NCBI RefSeq assembly: GCF_900116105.1
Contig: NZ_FPAC01000001.1
Span: 1 to 64,000 of the forward strand
Length of the DNA: 64,000 bases
Source of the DNA: Paenibacillus sp. 453mf
Lineage (GTDB): Bacteria; Bacillota; Bacilli; Paenibacillales; Paenibacillaceae
Reading direction: 5' to 3'
Shown: positions 50,893 to 60,413 of the stretch, piece after piece
Layout of the letters: each line of letters starts with the position of its first letter
How positions within the stretch are numbered: the first letter of the stretch is position 1
Made by a program: the position numbers and the translations under genes
Notes under the pieces: generated by a model
The model's database searches: none
Told to the model about the DNA's origin: nothing
The model's input: the letters and a program-made list of their open reading frames with translations, nothing else

Positions 50893-53187
50893 ATGATCTA
50901 TAAAGATGCAGCAAGCTCGGTGGCGGAACGAACGGAGGATCTGCTGAAGCAAATGACAACAGAAGAGAAGATCGGTCAGCTGGTGCAGCCATTCGGCTGG
51001 AAAGTATACGAAAACGTTGAGGGTCGAATTACTTTAACAGAGGAATTTCGGAAACAGGTGCAAAAAGGCGGCATTGGCTCGCTCTATGGTGTTCTCAGGG
51101 CAGACCCATGGACAGAGGTGACGATAGAGAACGGTTTGTCACCCGAGCAAGGGGCAGAAGCTGTGAATGAAATTCAGCGTTATGCAATCCAGCACTCGCG
51201 GCTCGGAATTCCGATCTTGTTCGGAGAGGAATGCTCGCATGGTCATATGGCCATCGGTGCAACCGTATTTCCTGTGCCCTTGTTAATTGGCAGCACGTGG
51301 AATACGGAGCTGTACAGCGAAATGTGCCGTGCTGTTGCCCTGGAGACGAGAAGTCAGGGTGGGGCGGTGACGTATTCGCCTGTGCTTGATGTGGTGCGTG
51401 ACCCGAGATGGGGAAGAACAGAAGAATGCTTCGGTGAGGACCCTTATCTGATTGGTGAGTTTGCAGTTGCCTCGGTTAAAGGACTACAAGGCAATTCACT
51501 CGATCAACAGACATCTGTTGCTGCAACGCTGAAGCATTTTGCTGGATACGGCAGCTCGGAAGGCGGAAGAAATGCGGGTCCTGTTCATATGGGAATGCGC
51601 GAGCTGCGAGAGGTGGATCTGTATCCATTTCGCCGGGCAGTTGAAGCGGGAGCCGCTTCGATTATGCCAGCTTACAATGAAATTGATGGTACGCCCTGCA
51701 CGTCAAATCAAGTACTGCTTAAGGACATCCTCCGTAAGGAGTGGGGCTTCGACGGTATGGTCATCACCGACTGCGGTGCAATAAATATGCTGGCCTGGGG
51801 CCATGATACCGCGGAGAATGGTCTGTCTGCAGCAGTCCAAGCAATCACAGCCGGTATTGATATGGAAATGTCCGGCGAGATGTTTGCTAAGTATCTGGGA
51901 GAAGCCGTAGAGACAGGCAGGTTGGACATAGAGGTACTGGATCAGGCGGTAGGGCGGGTGCTGACGCTGAAATTCAGGCTTGGTCTGTTCGATCAGCCCT
52001 ATGTTGATCCCAAGAGGGCTGGAGAAGTCATTGGCAGGTCATCGCATAAACAGCTGGCAAGACAAGTGGCAGCGGAAGGGATCGTTATGCTCAAAAATAA
52101 AGATCGCGCCCTTCCGTTATCGGGGACGGACGCTGTAATTGCAGTTATCGGTCCCAATGCGGATCAAGGCTATAACCAGTTGGGCGATTATACGTCTCCT
52201 CAGCCGGATGGTGCTGTGACCACAGTGCTGAACGGGATCAAGGCCAAGCTCGCTGAGAATCCCGAGCGAGTCTTGTATGCGCCTGGCTGCCGAATTCAGG
52301 GGGATAGCCATGAAGGCTTTGAGGCTGCTCTTCACTGTGCAGCCCAGGCCGATACGGTCGTGCTTGTACTGGGCGGCTCAAGTGCGCGGGATTTTGGGGA
52401 AGGGACGATTGATCTTCGAACCGGTGCTTCTGTCGTCACAGATGCATGGAATGACATGGACTGTGGAGAAGGAATTGACCGGATGACCTTGACCTTATCA
52501 GGTGTACAGCTGCAGCTGGCTCAGGAAATTCATAAGCTTGGCAAGAAGCTGATCGTTGTATATATTAATGGCCGGCCGATAACAGAGCCCTGGCTGGATG
52601 CCCATGCGGATGCCATTCTCGAAGCCTGGTACCCCGGACAGGAGGGAGGACATGCAGTAGCCGATGTGCTGTTTGGTGATGTTAATCCGTCAGGCCGGCT
52701 GACAATTTCGATTCCGAAGCACGTCGGTCAGCTGCCCGTACATTACCTTGGCAAGCGCTCGCGCGGCAGAAGATACTTGGAGGAGGACAGCAAGCCGATG
52801 TATCCATTTGGATACGGACTCAGCTACACCTCTTTTACATATAATGATCTCCGTTTGTCTGCCTCTGAAATGCATTTGGATGACACGGTCGAAGCCGAAG
52901 TGATGGTAAAGAATACAGGAGATTGCCGAGGGGCAGAAGTCGTTCAGCTGTATATTTCCGATGCAGCAAGTCTTTATACAAGACCGGCACTTGAGCTGAA
53001 GGGATTCAGCAAGGTCGAGCTGGAGCCGGGTGAGGAGAGACGCATCACGTTTACCGTTGGACGCCAAGAACTGGAGTATGTTGGAGCGGATTACAAGACG
53101 GTTCTTGAGCCTGGGCTTTTTCACATCAGGATTGGCAGACATGTAGATGACACGCTGAGCACTGAACTTACTGTACTGGAGGGTTAA
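50893..53187 (+). CDS. Glycoside hydrolase family 3 (beta-glucosidase/beta-xylosidase type)
   Basis: A 764-residue cytosolic enzyme with no signal peptide. The GH3 barrel occupies about 1-380: EKIGQLVQP, GIPILFGEECSHGHMAIGATVFPVPLLIGSTWN, SPVLDVVRDPRWGRTEECFGEDPYLIGEF, LKHFAGYGSSEGGRN and the nucleophile Asp in GMVITDCGAI (about 295). A GH3_C domain follows (VIAVIGPNADQGYNQLGDYT..., ILEAWYPGQEGGHAVADVLFGDVNPSGRL), then a fibronectin III-like tail (YISDAASLYTRPALELKGFSKVELEPGEERRITF). Exact specificity unknown. It forms an operon with the GH38 gene five bp downstream. Confidence 0.93.
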   Translation: MIYKDAASSVAERTEDLLKQMTTEEKIGQLVQPFGWKVYENVEGRITLTEEFRKQVQKGGIGSLYGVLRADPWTEVTIENGLSPEQGAEAVNEIQRYAIQHSRLGIPILFGEECSHGHMAIGATVFPVPLLIGSTWNTELYSEMCRAVALETRSQGGAVTYSPVLDVVRDPRWGRTEECFGEDPYLIGEFAVASVKGLQGNSLDQQTSVAATLKHFAGYGSSEGGRNAGPVHMGMRELREVDLYPFRRAVEAGAASIMPAYNEIDGTPCTSNQVLLKDILRKEWGFDGMVITDCGAINMLAWGHDTAENGLSAAVQAITAGIDMEMSGEMFAKYLGEAVETGRLDIEVLDQAVGRVLTLKFRLGLFDQPYVDPKRAGEVIGRSSHKQLARQVAAEGIVMLKNKDRALPLSGTDAVIAVIGPNADQGYNQLGDYTSPQPDGAVTTVLNGIKAKLAENPERVLYAPGCRIQGDSHEGFEAALHCAAQADTVVLVLGGSSARDFGEGTIDLRTGASVVTDAWNDMDCGEGIDRMTLTLSGVQLQLAQEIHKLGKKLIVVYINGRPITEPWLDAHADAILEAWYPGQEGGHAVADVLFGDVNPSGRLTISIPKHVGQLPVHYLGKRSRGRRYLEEDSKPMYPFGYGLSYTSFTYNDLRLSASEMHLDDTVEAEVMVKNTGDCRGAEVVQLYISDAASLYTRPALELKGFSKVELEPGEERRITFTVGRQELEYVGADYKTVLEPGLFHIRIGRHVDDTLSTELTVLEG

Positions 53188-53192
53188 GCGAA

Positions 53193-56100
53193 ATGCAGCG
53201 AATTCATAGAATGATTCGGGAACTATCAGAGCGACAGTGGCTGGAGAGTACAGAGATTCACGATTGGAAAATGACGAGCACAACGTATTACATGCCTGGA
53301 GAATATGATGAGGAAACGTCCCTTCCAGAGGGGACTACACTTACCCAGTTTCCCGGCCAGCATGGAATCACCTATTTCTTCAGAAAAGAATTGGATTGGC
53401 CGGAGGCATGGGGAAAGGAAGGGATCGGCCTTGTGTTTAGCGCCGGGAGCGGGGAAGGACTGCTCAGAGTTAATGGGGTTTCTTATCAGGGCTTGGACCG
53501 GAACCATACCTATGTGACACTTGACCCGGCGTATGCCGAGAAGGATTCAAGGCTGGAATTAACCATTGAGCTCTATGACCCCATTCCTGAGCCGATTGAC
53601 CCGCTAAACCATCAAGCGAACAGACCTGCGCCGATCTCTCGTATAACCAGCCTGTTAGTGAAGGTGAACCGTCCGGTACAGAGCTTAATGTATACACTTC
53701 GGACACTGCTAGGTACGGCGCAGCAGCTGGCCGAGAGTGATATGCGAAGCGTTAGACTGCATGAAGCGATGTTCCGGACGCTCGATGGATTTCTCGGAAT
53801 GAGTGAGGCCGACATTCGTGAAGGTAGTCGTATATGTGAGCTGGAGGAACAACTAACTGCCCAGGTACAGCAGATCGGTGGAAGTACGGAAGGAATAGAG
53901 CATATGGTCGGTCAGTCACACATTGATATTGCCTGGTTGTGGCCGGTAAGGGAAACGGTACGCAAAACGAGCCGAACCTTCTCAACCGTAGATCGATTGA
54001 TGGATGAGTATCCTGGGTACAAATTTGCACAGAGTCAGCCGATCCTGTATCAATTTCTGAAGGAGCATGACCCTGAGCTGTATGACCGAGTCAAACGGCG
54101 AATTCAAGAAGGCCGATGGGAGCTGGTCGGGGGGATGTGGGTGGAACCGGATTTGAACATTCCGTGCGGTGAGTCGCTGATGCGGCAAATGCTCTATGGA
54201 CAGCGGTTCTATGAGCAAGAGTTCGGACGTACTTCTGAGATCGAATGGCTCCCTGATACTTTTGGTTATTGTGCTTCCTTACCCCAGATTCTGAAGCATG
54301 GCGGTATTCGTTATTTCATGACGACCAAGCTGAACTGGAATGATACCAATGTATTTCCTTTCGATCTATTTCAATGGGTAGGTATTGATGGTACACCGAT
54401 GCTCTCTTATCTCAATCATGGATTGAATGAAGATACATCGCCGAAGGATATACAAGAGCACTGGCAATCTTATCGGCAGCGCGCTGTTCATCCACAGCAG
54501 ATGCTGCTGTATGGACATGGAGACGGCGGAGGCGGTGTAACCCGGGAGATGCTGGAATACATGGACCGCAGTGAGCTGCTGGTTGGCCAGCCGGAGGTTC
54601 GATACAGTACAGCTTCAGAGTTCTTCAAGACGACGGAAGAGGTAAGGCACCGGCTTCCCAAATGGCATGGAGATCTCTATCTGGAGCTGCACCGCGGTAC
54701 CTATACGACACATGCCAGGAATAAAAGGGCTAACCGAAAGGCCGAAGTTCTGTATAGAGAGGCGGAAGTATGGCACAGCCTGAATAAACTGGCAGGTGGA
54801 GAGCATAAGCACGGTAATATGGAATCCGCGAATTTGGAGCAAGGGTGGAAACTGATTCTGCTGAATCAGTTCCATGATATCATCCCTGGGTCCGCAATTA
54901 CGGAAACGTATGATACCTCTTCTAAGGAGTACGAGCAGATCTTTAACATCGGCTCGGAAGTCTTAACGGAACGCTTGCAGCAAATCGCAGAGAACGTTTC
55001 ACTTGTTGGAGATGGAATTCCTTATGTCGTATATAACAGCCTTGGATGGGCCAGAGATGCGATTGTGGATATCGAGGTAAATCCTGCAAACATAATTCCT
55101 TATGATGAGACAGGGCAGGCTCTACGATATGAACGGAATGAACAGCGGGATGAGCAAGGACAAGCAGTTTTTAGTCTGCATGTGCTTGTGAGAGATATTC
55201 CTGCCTTTGGTTATCGAACGATCTGGCTAAAAGAAATCGAAACGGTAAGCGATCGTACCCAGGATCATGAATCATCCCCAGCCGCAGCGTTCCCTGATCG
55301 CTGGGATACCACATATTATTCCGTGACCTTTGGAGCGAATGGAGAGATAACAAGTCTATGGGATAAGGAGGCTTCCCGTGAAATTGTAATGCCTGGAGAA
55401 TCAATCAACCGATTCGAGCTGTTCCACGACCGGCCTACATACTGGGATGCTTGGGATATTGATCCTAGGTATGAACAGCAGAAGGCGGATGCTCCGATCC
55501 TTGTCCATCGACAGCTGCTCAGTCAAGGAGAGGTAAAGGACGTATTCCGGTTCATCTGGAAGCTGAGCAATTCAACAATTCGGCAGGACATTATTTTCTA
55601 TCATCACGATCAGCGTATCGACTTTGAGACCCATGTGGAATGGAATGAAGCGCATAAGCTGCTCAAAGTTGCATTCCCTGTGCAGGTCGTAACGAACAAG
55701 GCGGTCTACGAAATTCCTTATGGCACAATTGAGCGTTCTGTTCACCGCAATACGAGCTGGGAACAAGCTCAGTTCGAGGTGTGCGGTCATCGCTTCACGG
55801 ATCTATCAGAGCATGGATATGGCGTCAGTCTCCTGAACGACTGCAAATACGGCTATGACATCCAAGAGAGTACGATTCGTTTGTCTCTCCTGCGAGCACC
55901 GAAGTGGCCGGATATAACAGCAGATTTGGGTGAGCACCGCTTCACCTATTCACTCTACCCGCATCAAGGGAGCTGGCAAGGGGCTGGGACCATTCGCAAG
56001 GCAGCAGAGCTGAATACAGATATCCAGGTGAGCAAGGCAGCCCTCCATTCTTCTTCCGGTATCCTGCCACCAGTTAACTCGTTGCTTCCGTTTCAAAGTC

Positions 56101-56333
56101 AGCATGTCATCCTGGACACACTCAAACCGGCAGAAGACGGTACCGGCTGGATTGTCAGATTGTATGAATCTGCTGGAGGATGTGAGCAGGCAAGCCTTAC
56201 CTGGCCCGGCAAGTTGAGCGAGGTTTTTGAATCCGATGCACTGGAAAAAGAAACGACGGTGCTGAGCCATCACGAGGGAACCATAGAACTCAACTTCCGG
56301 CCATATGAAATAAAGACGATAAAAATGAAGTAG
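53193..56333 (+). CDS. Alpha-mannosidase, glycoside hydrolase family 38
   Basis: A 1046-residue cytosolic alpha-mannosidase. The zinc-binding catalytic start is QSHIDIAWLWPVRETVRKTSRTF near residue 240, the nucleophile Asp is in EWLPDTFGYCASLPQILKHGG near 354, and a further Zn ligand is in LLNQFHDIIPGSAI. A GH38 middle domain and a long beta-sandwich C-terminus follow (NRFELFHDRPTYWDAWDIDPRYEQ, FTYSLYPHQGSW). It removes alpha-linked mannose, as from N-glycans or mannans. GGAGGG precedes ATG 53193. Directly coupled to the GH3 gene. Confidence 0.96.
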   Translation: MQRIHRMIRELSERQWLESTEIHDWKMTSTTYYMPGEYDEETSLPEGTTLTQFPGQHGITYFFRKELDWPEAWGKEGIGLVFSAGSGEGLLRVNGVSYQGLDRNHTYVTLDPAYAEKDSRLELTIELYDPIPEPIDPLNHQANRPAPISRITSLLVKVNRPVQSLMYTLRTLLGTAQQLAESDMRSVRLHEAMFRTLDGFLGMSEADIREGSRICELEEQLTAQVQQIGGSTEGIEHMVGQSHIDIAWLWPVRETVRKTSRTFSTVDRLMDEYPGYKFAQSQPILYQFLKEHDPELYDRVKRRIQEGRWELVGGMWVEPDLNIPCGESLMRQMLYGQRFYEQEFGRTSEIEWLPDTFGYCASLPQILKHGGIRYFMTTKLNWNDTNVFPFDLFQWVGIDGTPMLSYLNHGLNEDTSPKDIQEHWQSYRQRAVHPQQMLLYGHGDGGGGVTREMLEYMDRSELLVGQPEVRYSTASEFFKTTEEVRHRLPKWHGDLYLELHRGTYTTHARNKRANRKAEVLYREAEVWHSLNKLAGGEHKHGNMESANLEQGWKLILLNQFHDIIPGSAITETYDTSSKEYEQIFNIGSEVLTERLQQIAENVSLVGDGIPYVVYNSLGWARDAIVDIEVNPANIIPYDETGQALRYERNEQRDEQGQAVFSLHVLVRDIPAFGYRTIWLKEIETVSDRTQDHESSPAAAFPDRWDTTYYSVTFGANGEITSLWDKEASREIVMPGESINRFELFHDRPTYWDAWDIDPRYEQQKADAPILVHRQLLSQGEVKDVFRFIWKLSNSTIRQDIIFYHHDQRIDFETHVEWNEAHKLLKVAFPVQVVTNKAVYEIPYGTIERSVHRNTSWEQAQFEVCGHRFTDLSEHGYGVSLLNDCKYGYDIQESTIRLSLLRAPKWPDITADLGEHRFTYSLYPHQGSWQGAGTIRKAAELNTDIQVSKAALHSSSGILPPVNSLLPFQSQHVILDTLKPAEDGTGWIVRLYESAGGCEQASLTWPGKLSEVFESDALEKETTVLSHHEGTIELNFRPYEIKTIKMK

Positions 56334-56341
56334 TCTAGGAT

Positions 56342-56390
56342 AGCATCTTCTGCCATGTTAAGTTACTTGCTGGTAGAGGGTGCTTTTTTT
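56342..56390 (+). terminator. Terminator of the GH3-GH38 operon
   Basis: AGCATCTTCTGCCA pairs with TGGTAGAGGGTGCT using several G-T pairs (14-bp stem), then T7. Confidence 0.85.
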
Positions 56391-56776
56391 ATGATTTCCG
56401 TAATTAACGTCATTTAATTTAACATCATAAAATCGCTTACAACCAAAAAGAGGTAAACCTAATGTAAATTTAGATCATCATAAACCTTCGTTTTAGATTG
56501 GTAATTTTCCGTTTTTCTATATGTAATCGCTTTCTTTTGTGCGAAAACAACATATTATTGAATTGTAATCTGTTGACAATAAGACGGAAAAACCTTGATA
56601 TATCAACGTTTATAGGGTGTGCCAAAATGACATGTTTACGAAGTGAAGCCTCATCCACTATCGTTAACCTAAAGCTGCGCCAACAAAACTGACATAGCAG
56701 GATTTGTATTTTGTATTTGGAGGCTTGCTCCTGGCGCAAGACCAAGATGAGTAATGACAGAAGGAGGCGAACCTGA
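56391..56776 (+). promoter_or_regulatory. Regulatory region of the LplB/YtcP-type transporter operon
   Basis: This 386-bp gene-free, AT-rich stretch holds ATGTAATCGCTTTCT (56521-56535), two mismatches from a CcpA cre site. It also holds TTGACA (56573-56578) without a clear -10 and a palindrome TTGATATATCAA (56595-56606). These suggest catabolite control plus activation by the AraC-type regulator at 60414-62699. No reading frame here is supported. Confidence 0.45.
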
Positions 56777-57736
56777 GTGCAGGAGATCAAGACGGTCAGA
56801 AGACAACAGACCATGTCGAGGCCGAAGAGCAGCAGAAAGCAATGGCAGAAAATCTGGAGAAACTGGGAACTGTATTTGTTTATTGCACCGGCATTTTTGT
56901 ATTTTCTTATATTCCACTACGGACCCATGTATGGCATCCAGATTGCGTTCAAGAACTACAATCCGGTTCGCGGGATATTCGGCAGCCCATGGATCGGCTT
57001 CGATCACTTTGTTCGGTTCTTTGACTCTTATTATTTCTGGGATTTGATGTGGAACACGCTGACGATCAGTTTATATGAGCTGGCTGTTGGCTTTCCGATT
57101 CCGATTATTCTGGCGCTGGCGTTCAATGAACTGAAGCACAAGCGCTTCAAGAAGCTCGCCCAGACCGTCACTTATGCTCCTCATTTTATCTCCATGGTCG
57201 TAATGGTCGGGATGATCATTTCTTTCCTTTCACCTTCAACGGGGATTCTGATCCACTTTATTGAATGGCTTGGTTTCGATGCCCCAGCCTTTCTGACAAG
57301 CCCGGCCTGGTTTAAGACGGTGTATGTGCTGTCTGGAGTATGGCAGAGTGCCGGGTGGGGGACGATCATCTATCTGGCTGCGTTGTCAGCAGCAGATCCC
57401 GGTCTGCATGAGGCAGCCATTATTGATGGAGCGAACAGGCTGCAGCGAATACGGAACATTAACATTCCGGTGCTGGTGCCAACGATGACCATTCTGCTCA
57501 TTCTGAACATGGGAAGTCTCCTCGGCGTCGGCTTTGAGAAAATTCTCTTGATGCAAAACCCGCTGAATATGGAATCTTCGGATGTCATTTCTACCTTTGT
57601 GTACCGTTCCGGTCTTGAGAATGCTCAGTATAGCTTCTCTACGGCTGTCGGGCTGTTCAATTCTGTAATCAATGCCATTCTGCTCATTGTAGTCAATCAG
57701 ATCGCACGCAAGACAAGTGAGAATAGTCTGTGGTAG
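56777..57736 (+). CDS. LplB-type ABC transporter permease
   Basis: A 319-residue permease for complex saccharides. After a basic N-terminus: WELYLFIAPAFLYFLIFHYGPMYGIQIAFKNYNPVRGIFGSPWIGFDHF, typical of LplB. The EAA-like loop is LHEAAIIDGANRLQRIRNINIPVLVPTMTILLILNMG, and the C-terminal IARKTSENSLW is also family-specific. GTG 56777 follows GGAGGCG. First gene of a three-gene importer operon without its own ATPase, which must be supplied by a shared MsmX-like protein. Confidence 0.94.
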   Translation: MQEIKTVRRQQTMSRPKSSRKQWQKIWRNWELYLFIAPAFLYFLIFHYGPMYGIQIAFKNYNPVRGIFGSPWIGFDHFVRFFDSYYFWDLMWNTLTISLYELAVGFPIPIILALAFNELKHKRFKKLAQTVTYAPHFISMVVMVGMIISFLSPSTGILIHFIEWLGFDAPAFLTSPAWFKTVYVLSGVWQSAGWGTIIYLAALSAADPGLHEAAIIDGANRLQRIRNINIPVLVPTMTILLILNMGSLLGVGFEKILLMQNPLNMESSDVISTFVYRSGLENAQYSFSTAVGLFNSVINAILLIVVNQIARKTSENSLW

Positions 57737-57752
57737 AGGAGGGAGCTGGACG

Positions 57753-58661
57753 ATGCTAACCGGTATTAAAGAAACGAGACAAGACAAAATTTTTCTGACA
57801 CTGAATTATCTCTATGTCACGATTGCATTCCTTGTTGTCGCTTATCCGCTGGTCTATATGATCAGTGCTTCAATCAGTAATCCAAAAGCCGTTGCTTCCG
57901 GAGCGATGTGGCTCTTTCCCAAAGATATTACGTTTGAGGGGTATCAGCGTGTGTTTCAGGATACACGCATCTGGTCAGGTTATGCGAACACCATTCTGTA
58001 TACCGTGGTCGGTACCGCGGTGAACCTGATGGTTACCATTCCAGCAGCTTATGCGCTCAGCAGAAGAGATTTCGTAGGAAGAAACTTTTTTATGGGAATG
58101 TTTATGGTCACGATGTTCTTCGGAGGAGGGCTCGTACCAACCTATCTGCTGATTAAGGAGCTGGGCATGATCAACAGCATGTGGGCACTGATTCTGCCTT
58201 CCGCCGCATCGGTGTGGAACATTATTGTCTCCCGCACCTTCTTCCAGGGGACGATTCCGGGAGAGCTTCATGAAGCAGCACAAATCGACGGATGCTCGAA
58301 TCTGAAGCTGTTTCTCAAGATTATATTGCCCCTCTCGATGCCGATTATTGCTGTCATGGCTCTCTTCTATGGGGTAGGACACTGGAACAGCTACTTCTCC
58401 GCCATGATCTATTTCAATGATTCGGATAAATATCCGCTGCAGCTTGTGTTAAGACAGATCCTCGTTCTGCAGGAAATGTCGGCCCAAGGCTCGGGCATGA
58501 TGGACAGCACATCCGCAACAGCGCTCAATAACAAAGCGGAGGTAGCTGCACTGGTCCGATATGCAGTTATCATCGTCTCCACACTGCCGGTCATCATTAT
58601 CTACCCATTCCTGCAACGCTATTTTGTACAGGGTGTTATGATTGGCTCCGTAAAGGGCTGA
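57753..58661 (+). CDS. YtcP-type ABC transporter permease
   Basis: A 302-residue permease: LNYLYVTIAFLVVAYPLVYMISASISNPKAVASGAMWLFPKDITFEGYQRVFQD, then GGGLVPTYLLIKELGMINSMWALILPSAASVWNIIVSRTFFQ, the EAA loop ELHEAAQIDGCSNLKLFLKIILPLSMPIIAVMALF and the C-terminal VQGVMIGSVKG. AGAGGAGGG at 57735-57743 selects ATG 57753 over an earlier in-frame start. Pairs with the LplB-type permease 16 bp upstream. Confidence 0.94.
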   Translation: MLTGIKETRQDKIFLTLNYLYVTIAFLVVAYPLVYMISASISNPKAVASGAMWLFPKDITFEGYQRVFQDTRIWSGYANTILYTVVGTAVNLMVTIPAAYALSRRDFVGRNFFMGMFMVTMFFGGGLVPTYLLIKELGMINSMWALILPSAASVWNIIVSRTFFQGTIPGELHEAAQIDGCSNLKLFLKIILPLSMPIIAVMALFYGVGHWNSYFSAMIYFNDSDKYPLQLVLRQILVLQEMSAQGSGMMDSTSATALNNKAEVAALVRYAVIIVSTLPVIIIYPFLQRYFVQGVMIGSVKG

Positions 58662-58700
58662 TCGTTACCATATAAACCATCAGAAAAGGGAGTTGTTGTC

Positions 58701-60323
58701 ATGAAGAGAGTTCGTAAGAAGTCAGCGGTTCTTCTCAGTTTGATCCTTTCCGCAAGCATGCTTGCCGCATGCGGAACCTCACCTTCTGAATCAGGCGAGA
58801 CGGCGGAGCCCCGTACCCCGGAGGAAACGGGTGTCAAGAAAGAGGGCTTTCCGATTGTGGACGAGCCGATCACGATGACCATGATGTCCCAGGATGCTGG
58901 TGTAGCAGACTGGAGCAATATGCCGGTCCTGCAGGAAGCAGAGAAGCTCACGAATATCAAGTTCGAATATCAGCTTACACCGATTGACAGCTTCGCAACG
59001 AAGAAGAACCTTGTGTTTGCAAGTGGCGATCTGCCAGACGTTCTATACGCAGCCGATCTTACACCCGCAGAGCAAGTGACTTACGGGACTCAGGGTTCTC
59101 TTATTCCGCTTGAGCCTTACATTGATGGAGGTTATGCGCCGAATATTAAGAAATTGTTTGATGAGAATCCCGACATTCGCAAATCCTTCACAACACCTGA
59201 TGGACATATATACTCCCTCCCATTCATCGACAGTGCTGCTGTCTGGTATCGCAGCCCCATGTGGTATAACGGCAAAATGCTGGAAGCGCTAGGTGTAGAC
59301 GAGCTTCCAAGAACAACGGACGAGCTGTATGAATTTCTTAAAAGAGTGAAGACAGAAGATCCGAACGGCAACGGTCAGGCTGACGAAATTCCGCTGACGT
59401 CTGTCAAGCTGGACGATCTGCGGATGTATTTCCTTGGCTTCTGGGGCATTTATGATCCGGTCGTCTATGTGGATAAGCAGGATCAGGTTTTTTACAGTCC
59501 GATGCAGGAAGGCTACAAGGGTTATTTGGAATTCATGAACCGTCTATGGGAAGAGGAGCTGCTGGATCATGAGACCTTCTCCCAGACGCCTGAGCAGAAA
59601 AAAGCTAAGGGAGAAAATAATCAGATCGCTGTCTTTAATGATTACTACTCCTACTTTACACTCGGCGGAGATCCGAATGACGCTATGAATAATCCACTGA
59701 TGACTCCGGTAGCGAGCGAGATCGAGGGATCTCCAGTCTATGGAATGCATCCGGGACTCTCGGCTAACGGAACCTTTGCGATTACCAGTGTGAATGAACA
59801 TCCGGAAGCGACGATGCGCTGGATCGACTATCTATATACGATTGAAGGACAAACCTTATTTAACCAAGGCCCTGAAGGCACTTTGTGGCAGTACACAAAT
59901 AAAGATACGTATGAAAAAGAATGGCTTCCCGTTCCAGGCGGTGGAGATCGTGAGGAGTACAGAGGTACGATTACACCAAACTTTGGCATGCTGACCCCAG
60001 GATATAACACACCTGAGCTGACAAATGGGCTTAGAACAGAGTTTGATGATTGGATTGCCAAGGAAAATGAGGAAAAGCTCGTACCGATTGGTAAAGCGCC
60101 TTTCCCGAATGCTTACTTGAATAATGAGCAGCAGGATGAGGCCTCAGCACTTCTCTCAGACCTCAACACATATGTAACACAGATGGAAGCAAAGTTTGTA
60201 ACTGGCGAAGAGCCCCTGTCCAATTGGGACAGCTACGTTGAGCAAGTGAAGAAGATGGGTGGAGACCGTATCCAGGAAATTTATCAGGAAGTTTACGATA
60301 CATGGAATGCTGCAGGTTTATAA
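58701..60323 (+). CDS. Extracellular substrate-binding lipoprotein of the LplB/YtcP importer
   Basis: A 540-residue lipoprotein: lipobox LAACGT (Cys near residue 25), then family 1 solute-binding features (TMMSQDAGVADWSNMPVLQEAEKLTNIKFEYQLTP, VFASGDLPDVLYAADLTPAEQVTYGTQGSLIPLEPYI, GHIYSLPFIDSA, GLSANGTFAITSVNEHPEATMRWIDYLYTIEGQTLFNQGPEG). The size and Asp/Trp-rich cleft fit oligosaccharide binding. Neighbouring GH3, GH38 and GH29 genes suggest mannose- or fucose-containing ligands. AAAGGGAG precedes ATG 58701. Confidence 0.92.
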   Translation: MKRVRKKSAVLLSLILSASMLAACGTSPSESGETAEPRTPEETGVKKEGFPIVDEPITMTMMSQDAGVADWSNMPVLQEAEKLTNIKFEYQLTPIDSFATKKNLVFASGDLPDVLYAADLTPAEQVTYGTQGSLIPLEPYIDGGYAPNIKKLFDENPDIRKSFTTPDGHIYSLPFIDSAAVWYRSPMWYNGKMLEALGVDELPRTTDELYEFLKRVKTEDPNGNGQADEIPLTSVKLDDLRMYFLGFWGIYDPVVYVDKQDQVFYSPMQEGYKGYLEFMNRLWEEELLDHETFSQTPEQKKAKGENNQIAVFNDYYSYFTLGGDPNDAMNNPLMTPVASEIEGSPVYGMHPGLSANGTFAITSVNEHPEATMRWIDYLYTIEGQTLFNQGPEGTLWQYTNKDTYEKEWLPVPGGGDREEYRGTITPNFGMLTPGYNTPELTNGLRTEFDDWIAKENEEKLVPIGKAPFPNAYLNNEQQDEASALLSDLNTYVTQMEAKFVTGEEPLSNWDSYVEQVKKMGGDRIQEIYQEVYDTWNAAGL

Positions 60324-60360
60324 AACAGATTAACTTGATCTTATGAAATGAAAGAAGCAA

Positions 60361-60407
60361 GCCAACATCCTCTCCGGAGTCGATGGATTACGGATGTTGG
60401 CTTTCTC
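60361..60407. terminator. Bidirectional terminator between convergent genes
   Basis: GCCAACATCC (60361-60370) pairs with GGATGTTGGC (60392-60401). TTTCTCT follows on the plus strand and TTGCTTCTTT on the minus strand. Confidence 0.9.
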
Positions 60408-60413
60408 TGCACA